From DAISKN01 sp963716925 (GTDB lineage: Bacteria > Acidobacteriota > Vicinamibacteria > Marinacidobacterales > SMYC01), in assembly GCA_963716925.1 (NCBI GenBank), contig CAVQUX010000024.1, positions 1 through 64,000 of the forward strand: DNA of 64,000 bases, in the 5' to 3' direction. The notes beneath the pieces are model-generated. The model did no database searches, was not told the DNA's origin, and saw only the letters and a program-made list of their open reading frames with translations. Below, piece after piece: positions 40,604 to 49,472 of the stretch (within the stretch, counting starts at the first letter, position 1; each line of letters opens with the position of its first letter). A program made the translations under genes and the position numbers.

Positions 40604-42013
40604 ATGCGTAAGCTCCTGGCGACGCTCCTGGCCCTGCCCCTCCTCGCATCCGGCGCTTACGCGGCTTATCGGCTTCTGGAAAGGGACTATCGGTACCACG
40701 AGCTCGTTCGGGCCGGCGACAAGCTCCTCGCGATGGATATGCCGGTCGAAGCCTCCCGAACCTTCGGCGGCGCCATCGGACTGAAACCGCGCGAGCCCCT
40801 GGCCTACGTGAAACGCGCCGACGCCGAGCACCGGCAGGGAAACCTCGCGCGCGCCCTCGAAGACGTCGAGAGGGCGGGGGCCCTTTCCGACGACGTCCTC
40901 CTCGTGTCCTCCCGCCTCGCGGAGCTGCTCTACGAGAGCGAGCGCTTCGACGAAGCCGCCCTCCACTACGAGAAGGTCCTCGCCCACGTGCCCGACTCGC
41001 CGGAGATCCTGTACCGGCTGGGGCTCACTCATTTTCGCGCCGGCCGCGCGGCGGAAGCGCTCGAAGCGCTGAATGCCGCGGCCGATCGAAAGCGGGATTT
41101 CTGGGAGGCCTATTACCTGAGGGGTGCCGTCTTTCTCTCCATCGGGGGCGCGGCCGAGGCGGAGAGCGATTTCCGAACGGCGCTCGACCTCGCCCCCGAT
41201 AGCGATCTCGCCCGGGAAGCTCTCATAGAGCTCTACATCGATCAGCGCCGGCCCGAGGATGCGCTGGTGTTGGTCGAGTCCCAGATCGCGGCGCACCCCG
41301 ACGAGGCTCGAACGTATCTCCGCCTCGCCGAGGTCCATCGACTGTCCGCGCGCAACGCCGACGCCATCGAGGCCGTCGGGCGCGCGCTCGACAAGAATCC
41401 CGACCTTCCCGACGCCTACCTGCGCCTGGGAGAGCTCTGGCTCGACGAGGCCGGCGAGCGCGGGGATACCGTGGCGGCGGAAAAAGCCGTCGCCGCGCTG
41501 TCGAACGTCGTCAAAATGGACCCTTCGAGCGGCGACGCCGCTCTCGCGCTGGGACGGGCCCACCTGGCCCTCGGTGACGAGGAGCAGGGCTTCGCGGAGC
41601 TGCAGCAGGCCAGTCAGGCGACTCCGGTACCCGCCGAGGCGCTCCGGCTCCTCGGGGATCTCTATCGAGCCCGAAAGAATCCAGCGGAAGCCGTCACCGC
41701 CTACCATGTCTACCTCAAGCTGAGCGGCGATTCCCCCGTCGTGCTGGAAAGCCTCGGCGACGCGTACGTCGAGAGCGGAAGCCCTCAGCTGGGCGCCGAG
41801 GTCTACCTGCGGCTCGCGGGCCTCGAGCCGCGGAGGGTCGCGCCCCTGGTGAAGGCCGCGCGCGCGTACCTCCTCGCCGGCGACCGGGAATCCGCCGCGC
41901 AGGCCTGTCGCCGCGGCCTCGCCGCGAGCCCGGAGAACCAGGCCCTGACCGAGCTACTGGCGGAAACCCGCCTTCGCCCTTCGGGCTCCGGCGAGGCAAG
42001 CAAACCCCGGTGA
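40604..42013 (+). CDS. Exported TPR-repeat protein
   Basis: A 469-residue protein with a signal or anchor at the N-terminus (LLATLLALPLLASGAYAAY). About ten tetratricopeptide repeats follow, seen as recurring patterns such as AEALEALNAAADRKRDFWEA, LYRLGLTHFRAGRAAEALEA and AYLRLGELW. Such proteins scaffold protein complexes, here on the outer face of the inner membrane. The next gene starts at GTG overlapping its TGA, so they are coupled. Confidence 0.8.
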   Translation: MRKLLATLLALPLLASGAYAAYRLLERDYRYHELVRAGDKLLAMDMPVEASRTFGGAIGLKPREPLAYVKRADAEHRQGNLARALEDVERAGALSDDVLLVSSRLAELLYESERFDEAALHYEKVLAHVPDSPEILYRLGLTHFRAGRAAEALEALNAAADRKRDFWEAYYLRGAVFLSIGGAAEAESDFRTALDLAPDSDLAREALIELYIDQRRPEDALVLVESQIAAHPDEARTYLRLAEVHRLSARNADAIEAVGRALDKNPDLPDAYLRLGELWLDEAGERGDTVAAEKAVAALSNVVKMDPSSGDAALALGRAHLALGDEEQGFAELQQASQATPVPAEALRLLGDLYRARKNPAEAVTAYHVYLKLSGDSPVVLESLGDAYVESGSPQLGAEVYLRLAGLEPRRVAPLVKAARAYLLAGDRESAAQACRRGLAASPENQALTELLAETRLRPSGSGEASKPR

Positions 42014-42726
42014 CGTCGACCACCGAGGTCCTGGCCGTCTTCGCCCGCGCTCCGGAGCTCGGGAGGGTCAAGACCCGGCTCTGCCCTCCGTTCACTGCCG
42101 ACGAGGCGGTGCGCTTCCACCGTGCGCTCGTCGAGGACACGCTGGATCACCTCGCCAAATTAGACCGGCCCGGTCTTTCCCGAGTGCTCCTCTTGAGCCG
42201 ACCGCTCCTTCAGGCGACGGACCTCGATATTCCTCGAGGGTGGACCGTCGGCATCCAGTCGCCGGGCGATCTCGGCGCAAAGCTGTCGAGTTTCTTCGAG
42301 GGCGCCTTTCGCCGTGAAGTGAGCCGGGTCGTGGTGGTCGGATGCGACAGCCCCACGCTCCCTCTCGAAGTCGCCGCCGATGCCTTCGAGGCTCTCGAAC
42401 GGCTCGACGTCACCCTGGGTCCCGCCGCCGACGGCGGGTACTACCTCATCGGCGCCCGCGTTCTCGTGCCGGAGCTCTTTCGCGGGATCTCCTGGGGGAC
42501 CGAGGACGTCCTGAGGCAGACTCGAGAGGTCCTCGAAAGACTGGGCCATCGATACCACCTCCTCGTTCCCTGGTACGACGTGGACCGGCCTCCCGACCTC
42601 GAGAAGCTTCGCGAGGAGATCGCCTTTCTCCGTCGCGCCCAGCCGGACCTCGTGCCCCGGCGCACGGCGGCGGCGCTCCCCGACGTCGAGGATTCCGACT
42701 ACTCCCTGGGCCCGGAGTTCGATTGA
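42010..42726 (+). CDS. DUF2064 / TIGR04282-type glycosyltransferase-like protein
   Basis: A 238-residue cytoplasmic protein of the family related to nucleotide-sugar and mobA-like transferases. It has VFARAPELGRVKTRLCP at the N-terminus, VVVVGCDSPTLPLEVA (DxP motif), LGPAADGGYYLIG and ISWGTEDVLRQT, then PWYDVDRPPDL. The biochemical role is not established. The GTG start overlaps the TPR gene stop (GTGA). It ends three bases from the convergent BNR propeller gene. Confidence 0.85.
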   Translation: MTSTTEVLAVFARAPELGRVKTRLCPPFTADEAVRFHRALVEDTLDHLAKLDRPGLSRVLLLSRPLLQATDLDIPRGWTVGIQSPGDLGAKLSSFFEGAFRREVSRVVVVGCDSPTLPLEVAADAFEALERLDVTLGPAADGGYYLIGARVLVPELFRGISWGTEDVLRQTREVLERLGHRYHLLVPWYDVDRPPDLEKLREEIAFLRRAQPDLVPRRTAAALPDVEDSDYSLGPEFD

Positions 42727-42729
42727 CGG

Positions 42730-45700
42730 TTACGGCGTGACTCTCATGGGCCCGAGGGAATCGAGCTTCGAGTTCAGCTCATCGAGGGTGGTCGAAACCG
42801 TGTCCTCCATGACTCGCAACGCTTCTTGCGAGCGGGTCTGGAGGAGCCGAAAGCGTTCGCGTTGGACGGGCGTCGGGCCGTGGAGAGTCCCCTGCTGGAC
42901 GTCGGTCCCTTCGAGCTCGCCGAAGAGGGTTCTCGCCTGGATGGCGAGGCTCGGGTCCTGGAAGCTCGCCCCTTCGAGCGCGAGCGGTTTTCGCGCATCC
43001 GCGATCTTCGCCCGCGTTGATTCCAAAAGCTCGTTCAGATCCGCGCGCTGTTCCGCCGCGAGAACCTGCTTCAGCGGATCGAGCTTCGACAAAACCGTCT
43101 TGCCGCGGGCCGCCGATTCCTCCAGGCGCGCGCGGAGCTCGTTCACTTCCTGGAGGAAACGGTAGCGCTCCTCGAACTCGATCGCCTCGACCGGGAGCCG
43201 CGGATCGAGCATCACCTCGACGGAGCTCTTCCGCCGTTCCGTGCCGGCGACGAGCGCCACCTCGTAGCGACCCGGAGGCACCAGCGGGCCTCTTCCCCGC
43301 GGAACGCCTTTCGGGCCCTCCGACCTCAGGTCCCAGGAAACTCGCTGAAATCCCGATCCCGCAGGCCCCGCGAGCTTGCGCACGAGATTTCCCTCCGCGT
43401 CCGCGATCCGAATCTCGATTCCCTCCGTGGGGCGGGTGAGGCGATAGGTCACGAGCGCGCCGAACTCCGGGTTCTCGCCGACGAACTGCCTCTGCGCTCC
43501 GTAGCTCTCGTGCTTCCACGGAAGAAAGATCGCGGCCTTCCGAGGCTCGAAGAGCTCGATCGCATCGCCGCCTTCGCGATGGCGCTCGAGGGCGGTGATG
43601 TCATCGAGGATGTAGATTGACCTGCCGTGCGTCCCGACGACGAGATCGTTCTCGCGCGGGTGAACCACCACGTCGTCCACGGGGACGGTGGGGAAGCCGC
43701 CGGTCATGCGGGACCATTCACCGCCTCGATCGAGGCTCGCGTAGAGACCGGTCTCGGTGCCGACGAACAACAGATCGGGGTTTCGAGGATGCTCGAGAAC
43801 GACGTTCACCCAGCCCAGCCGCGGAAGCCCGCCGTCGATGGCGCGAAAGCTCCGCCCGAAGTCCTCGGTCACGAAGAGGTACGGGGCGAAGTCGCCGAGC
43901 TGATGGCGATCGAAGCTCACGTAGGCGCGGCCCTTCGATGCGTGGGAGGCCACGACTCGGCTCACGGTCGCGCGCTTCGGATCGATTCCCCGGAAGTTCT
44001 CTTCGAGAGCCTCGAACGTCCTTCCCCCGTCCCGGCTGAGCTGCACCCGACCGTCATCGGTTCCGACGTAGAGGATCGCGGCGTCGAGAGGAGACTCGGC
44101 GATGGTGGTGAGGGTGCCCCAATCGTCGACACCGTCGTTCCTGGAGAGCGTCTCCTCGCCGGGGAACGAGCCCATGATCGGAAGCTCGTCCCGGTCCTCG
44201 TTCCACGTCAGATCGGGGCTCGCGAGCCACGTGTCTCCGCGGTCGTTCGAGGTGAAGAGCCGGTTGCCCCCGAGGTAGAGAACTCCGGGGTTGTGCCGCG
44301 AGACCAGGATGGGCGATGTCCAGTGGAAGCGGTAGTCGTCCTCGTCCGCCCCCGCATGCGGGCGGATCGACTTTCGATCGCCGGTTCTGCGATCGAGACG
44401 GACGATGGCCCCCCCCTGGGAGGACGTGAAAATCGTCGCGTCGTCCACGGGATCGGCCTGCTGGTACATTCCGTCGCCGAAATTGATCTGACGCCAGTCC
44501 TCGTTGAGGATTCCGATGTAGTTTGAGGTCGCGCTCGGCCCGAACCACGAGTGGTTGTCCTGCGTCCCGCCGTAGATGTTGTACGGCGTCTCCATGTCGA
44601 CGGCGACGGAGTAGAACTGAGCGAGGGGAACGTTGTTCACCTTGTCCCAGTGCCGGCCGCGATCCCAGGAGACGTAGAGGCCGCCGTCGCCGCCGAGCAC
44701 CAGGTGCCGGGAGTTCTTCGGATCGATCCAGAGGCCGTGATGGTCTCCGTGGACACCCACGTCGTAAGTAGGGGTCATCTCCTCGTTCTCGACGAAGGTG
44801 GTCCCCCCATCGTCGGAATAGAAGAACTCGGAGCCGAGTACGTAAATGCGCTCGGCGTCGCTCGGATCGACGAAGATGTGGCTGTAGTACATCGGGCGCG
44901 GATTCAAGCTCGAGACCTTCGCCCAGCTCTCGCCGCGATCGGTCGAACGGTAGACTCCGCCCTCGTTCTTGTGCTCGAGGATGGCGTAGACGATTCGGGG
45001 GTCTCCCCGGAACAGATCGAGCCCGATGCGGCCCAGAGGGCCAGGGGGGAGGCCGTTCCCAAGCTTCTTCCAGACATCGCCGCCGTCCGTCGTCTTGTAG
45101 ATGCCGCCTCCGGGACCGCCCCCCGAGAAGCCCCAGGGCACGCGTCTCCGCTGATAGAGCGCGGCATAGAGGACGTCGGGGTTCGTCGGATCCAGGGTCA
45201 GATCGACCGCACCCGTGTTCTCGTCCACGAAGAGCACCTTTTCCCAGGTCTTTCCCGAGTCCCGGGTCCGAAAGACTCCCCGCTCGCCGCCCGCGTCCCA
45301 GAGCGGTCCCAGCGCGGCCACATAGACGAGCCCCGGGTCGCGGGGGTGCACTACGACCTGGCCGATGTGACCCGTGCGCTCGAGACCGGCGTGCCGGAAC
45401 GTGGCGCCCCCGTCCTCCGACTTGTAGACGCCGTAGCCGAAGCTCGAGCTCTGTCGGTTGTTCTGCTCTCCCGTTCCCACCCAGACGATCTCGGGGTCCG
45501 AGGGCGCGATGGCGATGTCGCCGATCGACGAGGTTTCGTGGCCGTCGAACGTCGACTGCCACGTCGTTCCCATGTTGTCGCTCTTCCAGACCCCACCGGA
45601 GGCGGCTCCGATGTAGAGGACCCATGGCCGGTCTTCGTGCGCGGCGACGACGTCGATCCGCCCGCCCATCACCGCGGGCCCGATGGAGCGGAAGCGGAGA

Positions 45701-45792
45701 CCATCGAGCACAGGTTCCGCCGCGGCCCTTGGCATCGGAACGGCCTGGAAGAGAAAGACGACGGCGACGGCCAATCTCGGAAGGGAATTCAT
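42730..45792 (-). CDS. Large exported BNR/sortilin-like beta-propeller protein
   Basis: A 1020-residue protein starting at ATG 45792, with signal peptide LAVAVVFLFQAVPMPRAAA. Residues about 25-700 contain many BNR/Asp-box-like blades (GGVWKSDNMGTTW; GVYKSEDGGATF; GVFRTRDSGKTW; GIYKTTDGGDVW; GVYRSTDRGESW; GLYVSWDRGRHW; LFTSNDRGDTW; VQLSRDGGRTF). The layout resembles VPS10/sortilin-type and glycosidase propellers. The last 300 residues are a beta domain (RVSWDLRSEGPKGVPRG) and a helical tail. No catalytic residues are evident. Abundant relatives occur in Acidobacteriota; substrate unknown. Confidence 0.8.
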   Translation of the reverse strand: MNSLPRLAVAVVFLFQAVPMPRAAAEPVLDGLRFRSIGPAVMGGRIDVVAAHEDRPWVLYIGAASGGVWKSDNMGTTWQSTFDGHETSSIGDIAIAPSDPEIVWVGTGEQNNRQSSSFGYGVYKSEDGGATFRHAGLERTGHIGQVVVHPRDPGLVYVAALGPLWDAGGERGVFRTRDSGKTWEKVLFVDENTGAVDLTLDPTNPDVLYAALYQRRRVPWGFSGGGPGGGIYKTTDGGDVWKKLGNGLPPGPLGRIGLDLFRGDPRIVYAILEHKNEGGVYRSTDRGESWAKVSSLNPRPMYYSHIFVDPSDAERIYVLGSEFFYSDDGGTTFVENEEMTPTYDVGVHGDHHGLWIDPKNSRHLVLGGDGGLYVSWDRGRHWDKVNNVPLAQFYSVAVDMETPYNIYGGTQDNHSWFGPSATSNYIGILNEDWRQINFGDGMYQQADPVDDATIFTSSQGGAIVRLDRRTGDRKSIRPHAGADEDDYRFHWTSPILVSRHNPGVLYLGGNRLFTSNDRGDTWLASPDLTWNEDRDELPIMGSFPGEETLSRNDGVDDWGTLTTIAESPLDAAILYVGTDDGRVQLSRDGGRTFEALEENFRGIDPKRATVSRVVASHASKGRAYVSFDRHQLGDFAPYLFVTEDFGRSFRAIDGGLPRLGWVNVVLEHPRNPDLLFVGTETGLYASLDRGGEWSRMTGGFPTVPVDDVVVHPRENDLVVGTHGRSIYILDDITALERHREGGDAIELFEPRKAAIFLPWKHESYGAQRQFVGENPEFGALVTYRLTRPTEGIEIRIADAEGNLVRKLAGPAGSGFQRVSWDLRSEGPKGVPRGRGPLVPPGRYEVALVAGTERRKSSVEVMLDPRLPVEAIEFEERYRFLQEVNELRARLEESAARGKTVLSKLDPLKQVLAAEQRADLNELLESTRAKIADARKPLALEGASFQDPSLAIQARTLFGELEGTDVQQGTLHGPTPVQRERFRLLQTRSQEALRVMEDTVSTTLDELNSKLDSLGPMRVTP

Positions 45793-45896
45793 GAAAAAGT
45801 TCCTTGACCTCGGACGGTAATCTGACTTATGTTCGCGGGACAGCCAAAAGGCGATCGTAGCTTGGCCACGGCTGATAGCGGTGCCACTCACTGTGT

Positions 45897-45968
45897 GGTG
45901 AGGACGGCATAGGGGGGGAGCCGTGCGCCAGGATCCCTTCTATGTGTTGGGAAACTGCCGTCCTCACC
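45897..45968. repeat. Perfect 13-bp inverted repeat with 46-nt loop
   Basis: GGTGAGGACGGCA at 45897-45909 and TGCCGTCCTCACC at 45956-45968. It lies in the 179-bp gap downstream of the sigma-54 activator gene and upstream of the BNR propeller gene, both on the minus strand. No T-run follows. It could be a regulator site, an attenuator-like hairpin, or a mobile-repeat remnant. Confidence 0.65.
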
Positions 45969-45971
45969 GCA

Positions 45972-46946
45972 TCACCTTAGATCGAATTCGCGTTCTCTCG
46001 CCAGTCGATCCGCGCCACCGCCCGACGCCATCCCGTGCCGCTTGAGCTTGCGGTAGAGACCCTGTCGGGAGATTCCCAGGGCCCTGGCGGCGCGCGTTCG
46101 ATTCCCCCCGGAGCGGGCGAGAGCGTCCACGAGGATCCCTTTTTCGAAAGATTCGGAAACGGACCGCAGGCGACCGGTCCCGGCAAGTTTTCCGAAGGAC
46201 AGGTGCTCGACATCGATCGTTTCTGAGCCGAGGGCGCGGACGAGGGCTTGCGTCAATTCGTTCTCGAGCTCACGGACGTTTCCCGGCCAGGAGTGCGACA
46301 GAAGCGCCCGCTCGGCCTCACCGGTCAGGCGCTTGAGCGCGACCTGGAGCCTGCCGGAGCAGACCTCCAGGAAGTATCGCGCCAGGGGCAGGATGTCCTC
46401 GGGCCGCTGCCGCAGGGATGGCAGATGGATCCGGGCGACGCTCAGCCGGAAAAGCAGGTCGAGGCGGAATCGGCCGGCCGAGACTTCCCCTTCGAGCTCC
46501 TTGTGAGTTGCCGTGACCAGGCGGAAATCCGACCGCCGCGACGAGACTTCACCGACGCGCCGGTACTCGCGCTCCTGGAGGGCGCGCAAGAGGACGCCCT
46601 GGGCCCTCGGGCTCAAATCTCCGACCTCATCGAGAAAGAGCGTTCCTCCGTCGGCCTCCTCCAGAAGCCCTTTGCGCGGGAGCTGGGCGCCGGTGAAGGC
46701 CCCTCGGGCATGCCCGAAGAGCTCGGATTCCAGGAGCGTATCCGGAATCGCCGCCGCGTTTACCGCAACGAACGGCCGGGGGGCCCGCGGGCTCTTCCGG
46801 TGGATCCAGCGAGCCACCAGCTCCTTCCCCGTGCCGCTTTCTCCGCCGATCGATACCGGGACATCGCCGAAAGGCGCCAGCGCTTCGGCCTGTCTGAGCA
46901 CCTCCCGCATCTTGCCGCTTGCGGCCACGATTCTTTCGGATTGCAT
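45972..46946 (-). CDS. Sigma-54-dependent transcriptional activator without receiver domain
   Basis: A 324-residue bacterial enhancer-binding protein. It consists of the AAA+ domain (Walker A GGESGTGKELVARW, ESELFGHARGAFTGAQ with the sigma-54-contacting GAFTGA loop, Walker B GGTLFLDEVGDL, RLVTATH, FRLDLLFRLSV) and a FIS-type HTH (GGNRTRAARALGISRQGLYR). There is no N-terminal receiver or sensor domain, so activity may be set by expression or by a partner. ATG 46946 has AAGGGGG in front; GTG 46964 is an alternative. It diverges from the PEP-CTERM gene, whose sigma-54 promoter it is well placed to control. Confidence 0.92.
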   Translation of the reverse strand: MQSERIVAASGKMREVLRQAEALAPFGDVPVSIGGESGTGKELVARWIHRKSPRAPRPFVAVNAAAIPDTLLESELFGHARGAFTGAQLPRKGLLEEADGGTLFLDEVGDLSPRAQGVLLRALQEREYRRVGEVSSRRSDFRLVTATHKELEGEVSAGRFRLDLLFRLSVARIHLPSLRQRPEDILPLARYFLEVCSGRLQVALKRLTGEAERALLSHSWPGNVRELENELTQALVRALGSETIDVEHLSFGKLAGTGRLRSVSESFEKGILVDALARSGGNRTRAARALGISRQGLYRKLKRHGMASGGGADRLAREREFDLR

Positions 46947-47175
46947 GTTCGTCCCCCTTCCCACCCAAGCTCGAAGACGATTTCGAGAGCGCGAATCCGC
47001 ACTGAGGGCGGATGTCGCAAATTCTTACGATTTCAGATCGCACGGCATTTCTCGACCGCGATCACGCCAACTGACGGTTTGACATCCTCTTACGGCGCCA
47101 CCCGCGTCAAGAAGGAGACTCGCGGCCGCGGAGCAGTCGGATTCGTTGACGAACCCGGACGGCCCTGACCTCGGA

Positions 47176-47197
47176 ATTCATTGAACCCAAAGAGCCG
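47176..47197 (+). promoter_or_regulatory. 22-base box shared with 34615-34636 (copy 2)
   Basis: ATTCATTGA-A-CCCAAAGA-G-CCG, two substitutions from copy 1. It lies seven bases upstream of the sigma-54 promoter. Confidence 0.5.
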
Positions 47198-47203
47198 GCG
47201 AAA

Positions 47204-47220
47204 GGGCACAGGGATTGCTT
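47204..47220 (+). promoter_or_regulatory. Sigma-54 (-24/-12) promoter of the PEP-CTERM gene
   Basis: GGGCACAGGGATTGCTT matches the sigma-54 consensus TGGCAC-N5-TTGCW with invariant GG at 47205-47206 and GC at 47217-47218, ten bases apart. Transcription would start near 47230, about 18 bases before ATG 47248, which has GCGGAGG as ribosome site. A sigma-54 activator gene lies directly upstream in divergent orientation. Confidence 0.75.
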
Positions 47221-47247
47221 CGAATCGACACCAGCGGAGGTACGTTC

Positions 47248-48076
47248 ATGCGCAACCGCAATGTTCTGACCGTTTCCCTGGCTGCACTCCTTCTTCTCTC
47301 GGCTCTCGCGACCCCGGGCCTGGCGGCGCCGATCACGTTCGCGAACGCCGTGCTCGCCGACAACCCGATCGCGTATTGGCGGTTCGGCGAAGCGGCCGGC
47401 GCGGCCACGGCGGCGGACGCCGCCATCGGTCACGACGGAACCTACTTTCCCGGGGTAACCGCGGGACAGGCGGGAATCGGAGGCGGTGACACCGGAGCGC
47501 TCTTCGACGGAATCACCGGAAGCGTTACCGTTCCGAACGACCCGGAGCTGGGTCCGAACCTCGTGACGATGGAAGCACTGGTGCGCTGGGAGGGTCCGAA
47601 CGGCTTCCAGCAGAGGATTCTGGAGAAGTCCTTCTTCGCCGGTGGTGAGCAGGCGAGCTACGGGATGAGCATCCTCGACAACGGAGCCGTGCAAGTGGAG
47701 GTCCGGTCCGGAGGCGCGGCCTCGAACCATACCACGCTCCAGACGCTGATGCCCGGAGACGAGGCATACGTCGTCGGCGTTTACGACGGGACGTTCGTGT
47801 TCATCTACCTCGACGGTCTTCTGCTGACTCAAACGATGGCGACGCCCGGAGCCCTTCAGGACGGCGTCGAACGCTCTCGGAATCGGCAACCAGTCCGAGC
47901 GCAACCGGCCCTTCCGAGGTCTCATCGACGAAGTGGCGCTCTACGACCACGCACTCTCGGCCGACCAGATCGGCGCGCATTTCGACTCGCTCTCTCCGGT
48001 GCCGGAGCCGGGAGTGTTGGGGTTGCTTTCGATCGGCCTGGCCGCAGCCTCGCTCGCCCGGCGCAAGCGAACCTGA
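47248..48076 (+). pseudogene. LamG-domain PEP-CTERM protein, one frame break
   Basis: The protein starts with a signal peptide (LTVSLAALLLLSALATPGLA) and a LamG/concanavalin-like domain (AYWRFGEAAGAATAADAA; VTMEALVRWEG; VVGVYDGTFVFIYLDG). At about 47868-47872 an extra base shifts the frame. The true end IGNQSERNRPFRGLIDEVAL, then DHALSADQIG and the sorting signal VPEPGVLGLLSIGLAAASLA, RRKRT continues in the other frame to TGA 48074-48076. PEP-CTERM proteins are processed by an exosortase and displayed or secreted, often with exopolysaccharide. An indel error is possible; otherwise this copy loses its sorting signal. Confidence 0.85.
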
Positions 48077-48091
48077 GGGCCAGCGTCGAAG

Positions 48092-48117
48092 CGCGGGATC
48101 TCGGCAGCGGTCCCGCG
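48092..48117. terminator. Hairpin between convergent genes
   Basis: CGCGGGA / TCCCGCG stem of seven base pairs, 12-base loop, no T-run. It lies 16 bases after the PEP-CTERM stop in the 114-bp gap before the convergent gene at 48191. Confidence 0.3.
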
Positions 48118-48190
48118 TGAAGGCGATTTCGCCGACCTCACCACCCTCCGGCCGGTGCGCCATCTGTTGGAGCCGCCGCGAGGTCTTCGA

Positions 48191-48799
48191 TCAAGAAAGA
48201 ACAGTGCAAAGGCGCTCGACCAGCGCCGAATGAGTGTCGACGTCGAGCTCGAGCTCAGCCGCGAGGAGTTGCGGACCCTTCAAATTGGAGGCGAAGAGAC
48301 CGACGGCGTCATGGGGCCGGTGTGGAAGGATCACGTGGAGGATCTCGTGAACGATGATCCTGGCGAGACCCCTCATCCAAAGGGTCCCGGAGGGGCCGCC
48401 GAGAATCGACGCCCCGTCGGCAGGAACGCCGAGCACCTTCTCCACGCTTGGATAAAAGACAAAAACGGAGGAGGCGGAGGCTCCGTCGTACCGCACGGCG
48501 CCGAGAGTCCCCCCGGTTCGTCCCCAGGCTTCCGCGCTGTGAGGCAGCAGGACCACTTGGAGCACCGAGTCCGCAGATTCCAGATCTCCGTCCGTGATCC
48601 ACGACGGCCGCACACCGAGACGACGAAGCTCGTGCTCGACTGCCTTTCGCACCGGGCCGAGCCCTCCAAGCACGAGCTCGTGGCCATCGAAAACGATGGC
48701 CTTCACACGAGGAACGCAGGTGGGTCGGGAGCTCAGCGACGGCGCCGCGGTGATGGTTCCAAGAAGGAGCAGGGTCGAGACTGCGGGCCCTCTTCTCAT
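48191..48799 (-). CDS. Exported protein with HExxH motif, function unknown
   Basis: A 202-residue protein starting at ATG 48799 with a signal peptide (LLLLGTITAAP). Near the C-terminus is IIVHEILHVILPHRPHD: HEILH at about 151-155 is a zinc-protease-type HExxH motif, with further His at 160 and 163 as possible third ligand. The rest (HELVLGGLGPVRKAVEHELR; FVFYPSVEKVLGVP) is not recognised. A small secreted metallopeptidase is possible. The longer open frame upstream overlaps the divergent sigma gene and was not used. Confidence 0.6.
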   Translation of the reverse strand: MRRGPAVSTLLLLGTITAAPSLSSRPTCVPRVKAIVFDGHELVLGGLGPVRKAVEHELRRLGVRPSWITDGDLESADSVLQVVLLPHSAEAWGRTGGTLGAVRYDGASASSVFVFYPSVEKVLGVPADGASILGGPSGTLWMRGLARIIVHEILHVILPHRPHDAVGLFASNLKGPQLLAAELELDVDTHSALVERLCTVLS

Positions 48800-48893
48800 G
48801 ACCAATAGGCGCGGACCCGATCCGAATCGGCTCACGCGACTTGAACGAGGAAGGGGCGGTCCGGATAATGGCGGCCAGACGGAGTGAAAATCG

Positions 48894-49466
48894 GTGGAGC
48901 CCCGGGCTGGAGACGTCACCCGGCTCCTCGAGCGCTGGAGCCGCGGCGATCGCGCGGCGCTCGATGAGCTGATGCCCGTCGTCTACAAAGAGCTGCGCCG
49001 CCTCGCTCAAAGCTACTTCCGCGCCGAGAAACCAGGGCACATCCTGCAGGCCACGGCGGTGGTCCATGAGGCGTTTCTGCGCTTGACCAAGGGCGCCGAG
49101 GCGCCGATCCAGAATCGGGCGCACTTCTTCGCCCTGGCGGCGATCGCGATGAGGCGCATCCTGATCGACCACGCTCGGCGGGAAAGGGCAGAGAAACGGG
49201 GAGGAAGTCGGAAACCGCTCGCGCTGGCGGACGCCGGTGGCAGTGTCGCCGGCGAGAGTATCGACGTGCTCGCTCTCGATATCTTGCTTCGTGAGCTCGC
49301 CGAGCTCGATGAGAGGCAAGCCCGGGTCGTCGAGATGCGTTGCTTCGCTGGGCTCGGGATCGACGAGACGGCAATGGTCCTGGATGTCTCGCCCGCGACG
49401 GTCAAGAGGGACTGGAACATGGCCAAGGCCTGGTTGCGGCGCGAGCTTTCCCGCAACGCAGGCTGA
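48894..49466 (+). CDS. ECF-type sigma factor (TIGR02999-like)
   Basis: A 190-residue sigma factor of the group frequent in Acidobacteriota and Planctomycetota. Region 2 shows KELRRLAQSYFRAEKPGHIL, QATAVVHEAFLRL, and NRAHFFALAAIAMRRILIDHA; region 4 shows ELDERQARVVEMRCFAGLGI and VSPATVKRDWNMAKAWLRRE. The start is GTG 48894. The serine/threonine kinase gene begins six bases after its stop; such sigma-kinase pairs are common in these phyla and suggest that phosphorylation, not an anti-sigma factor, controls it. Confidence 0.9.
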   Translation: MEPRAGDVTRLLERWSRGDRAALDELMPVVYKELRRLAQSYFRAEKPGHILQATAVVHEAFLRLTKGAEAPIQNRAHFFALAAIAMRRILIDHARRERAEKRGGSRKPLALADAGGSVAGESIDVLALDILLRELAELDERQARVVEMRCFAGLGIDETAMVLDVSPATVKRDWNMAKAWLRRELSRNAG

Positions 49467-49472
49467 CCCCCG

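Noticed and set aside
47181..47209. Sigma-70 promoter built on TTGAAC at 47181
   Set aside because: No -10-like sequence at 16-18 bases; the sigma-54 boxes explain the region better.
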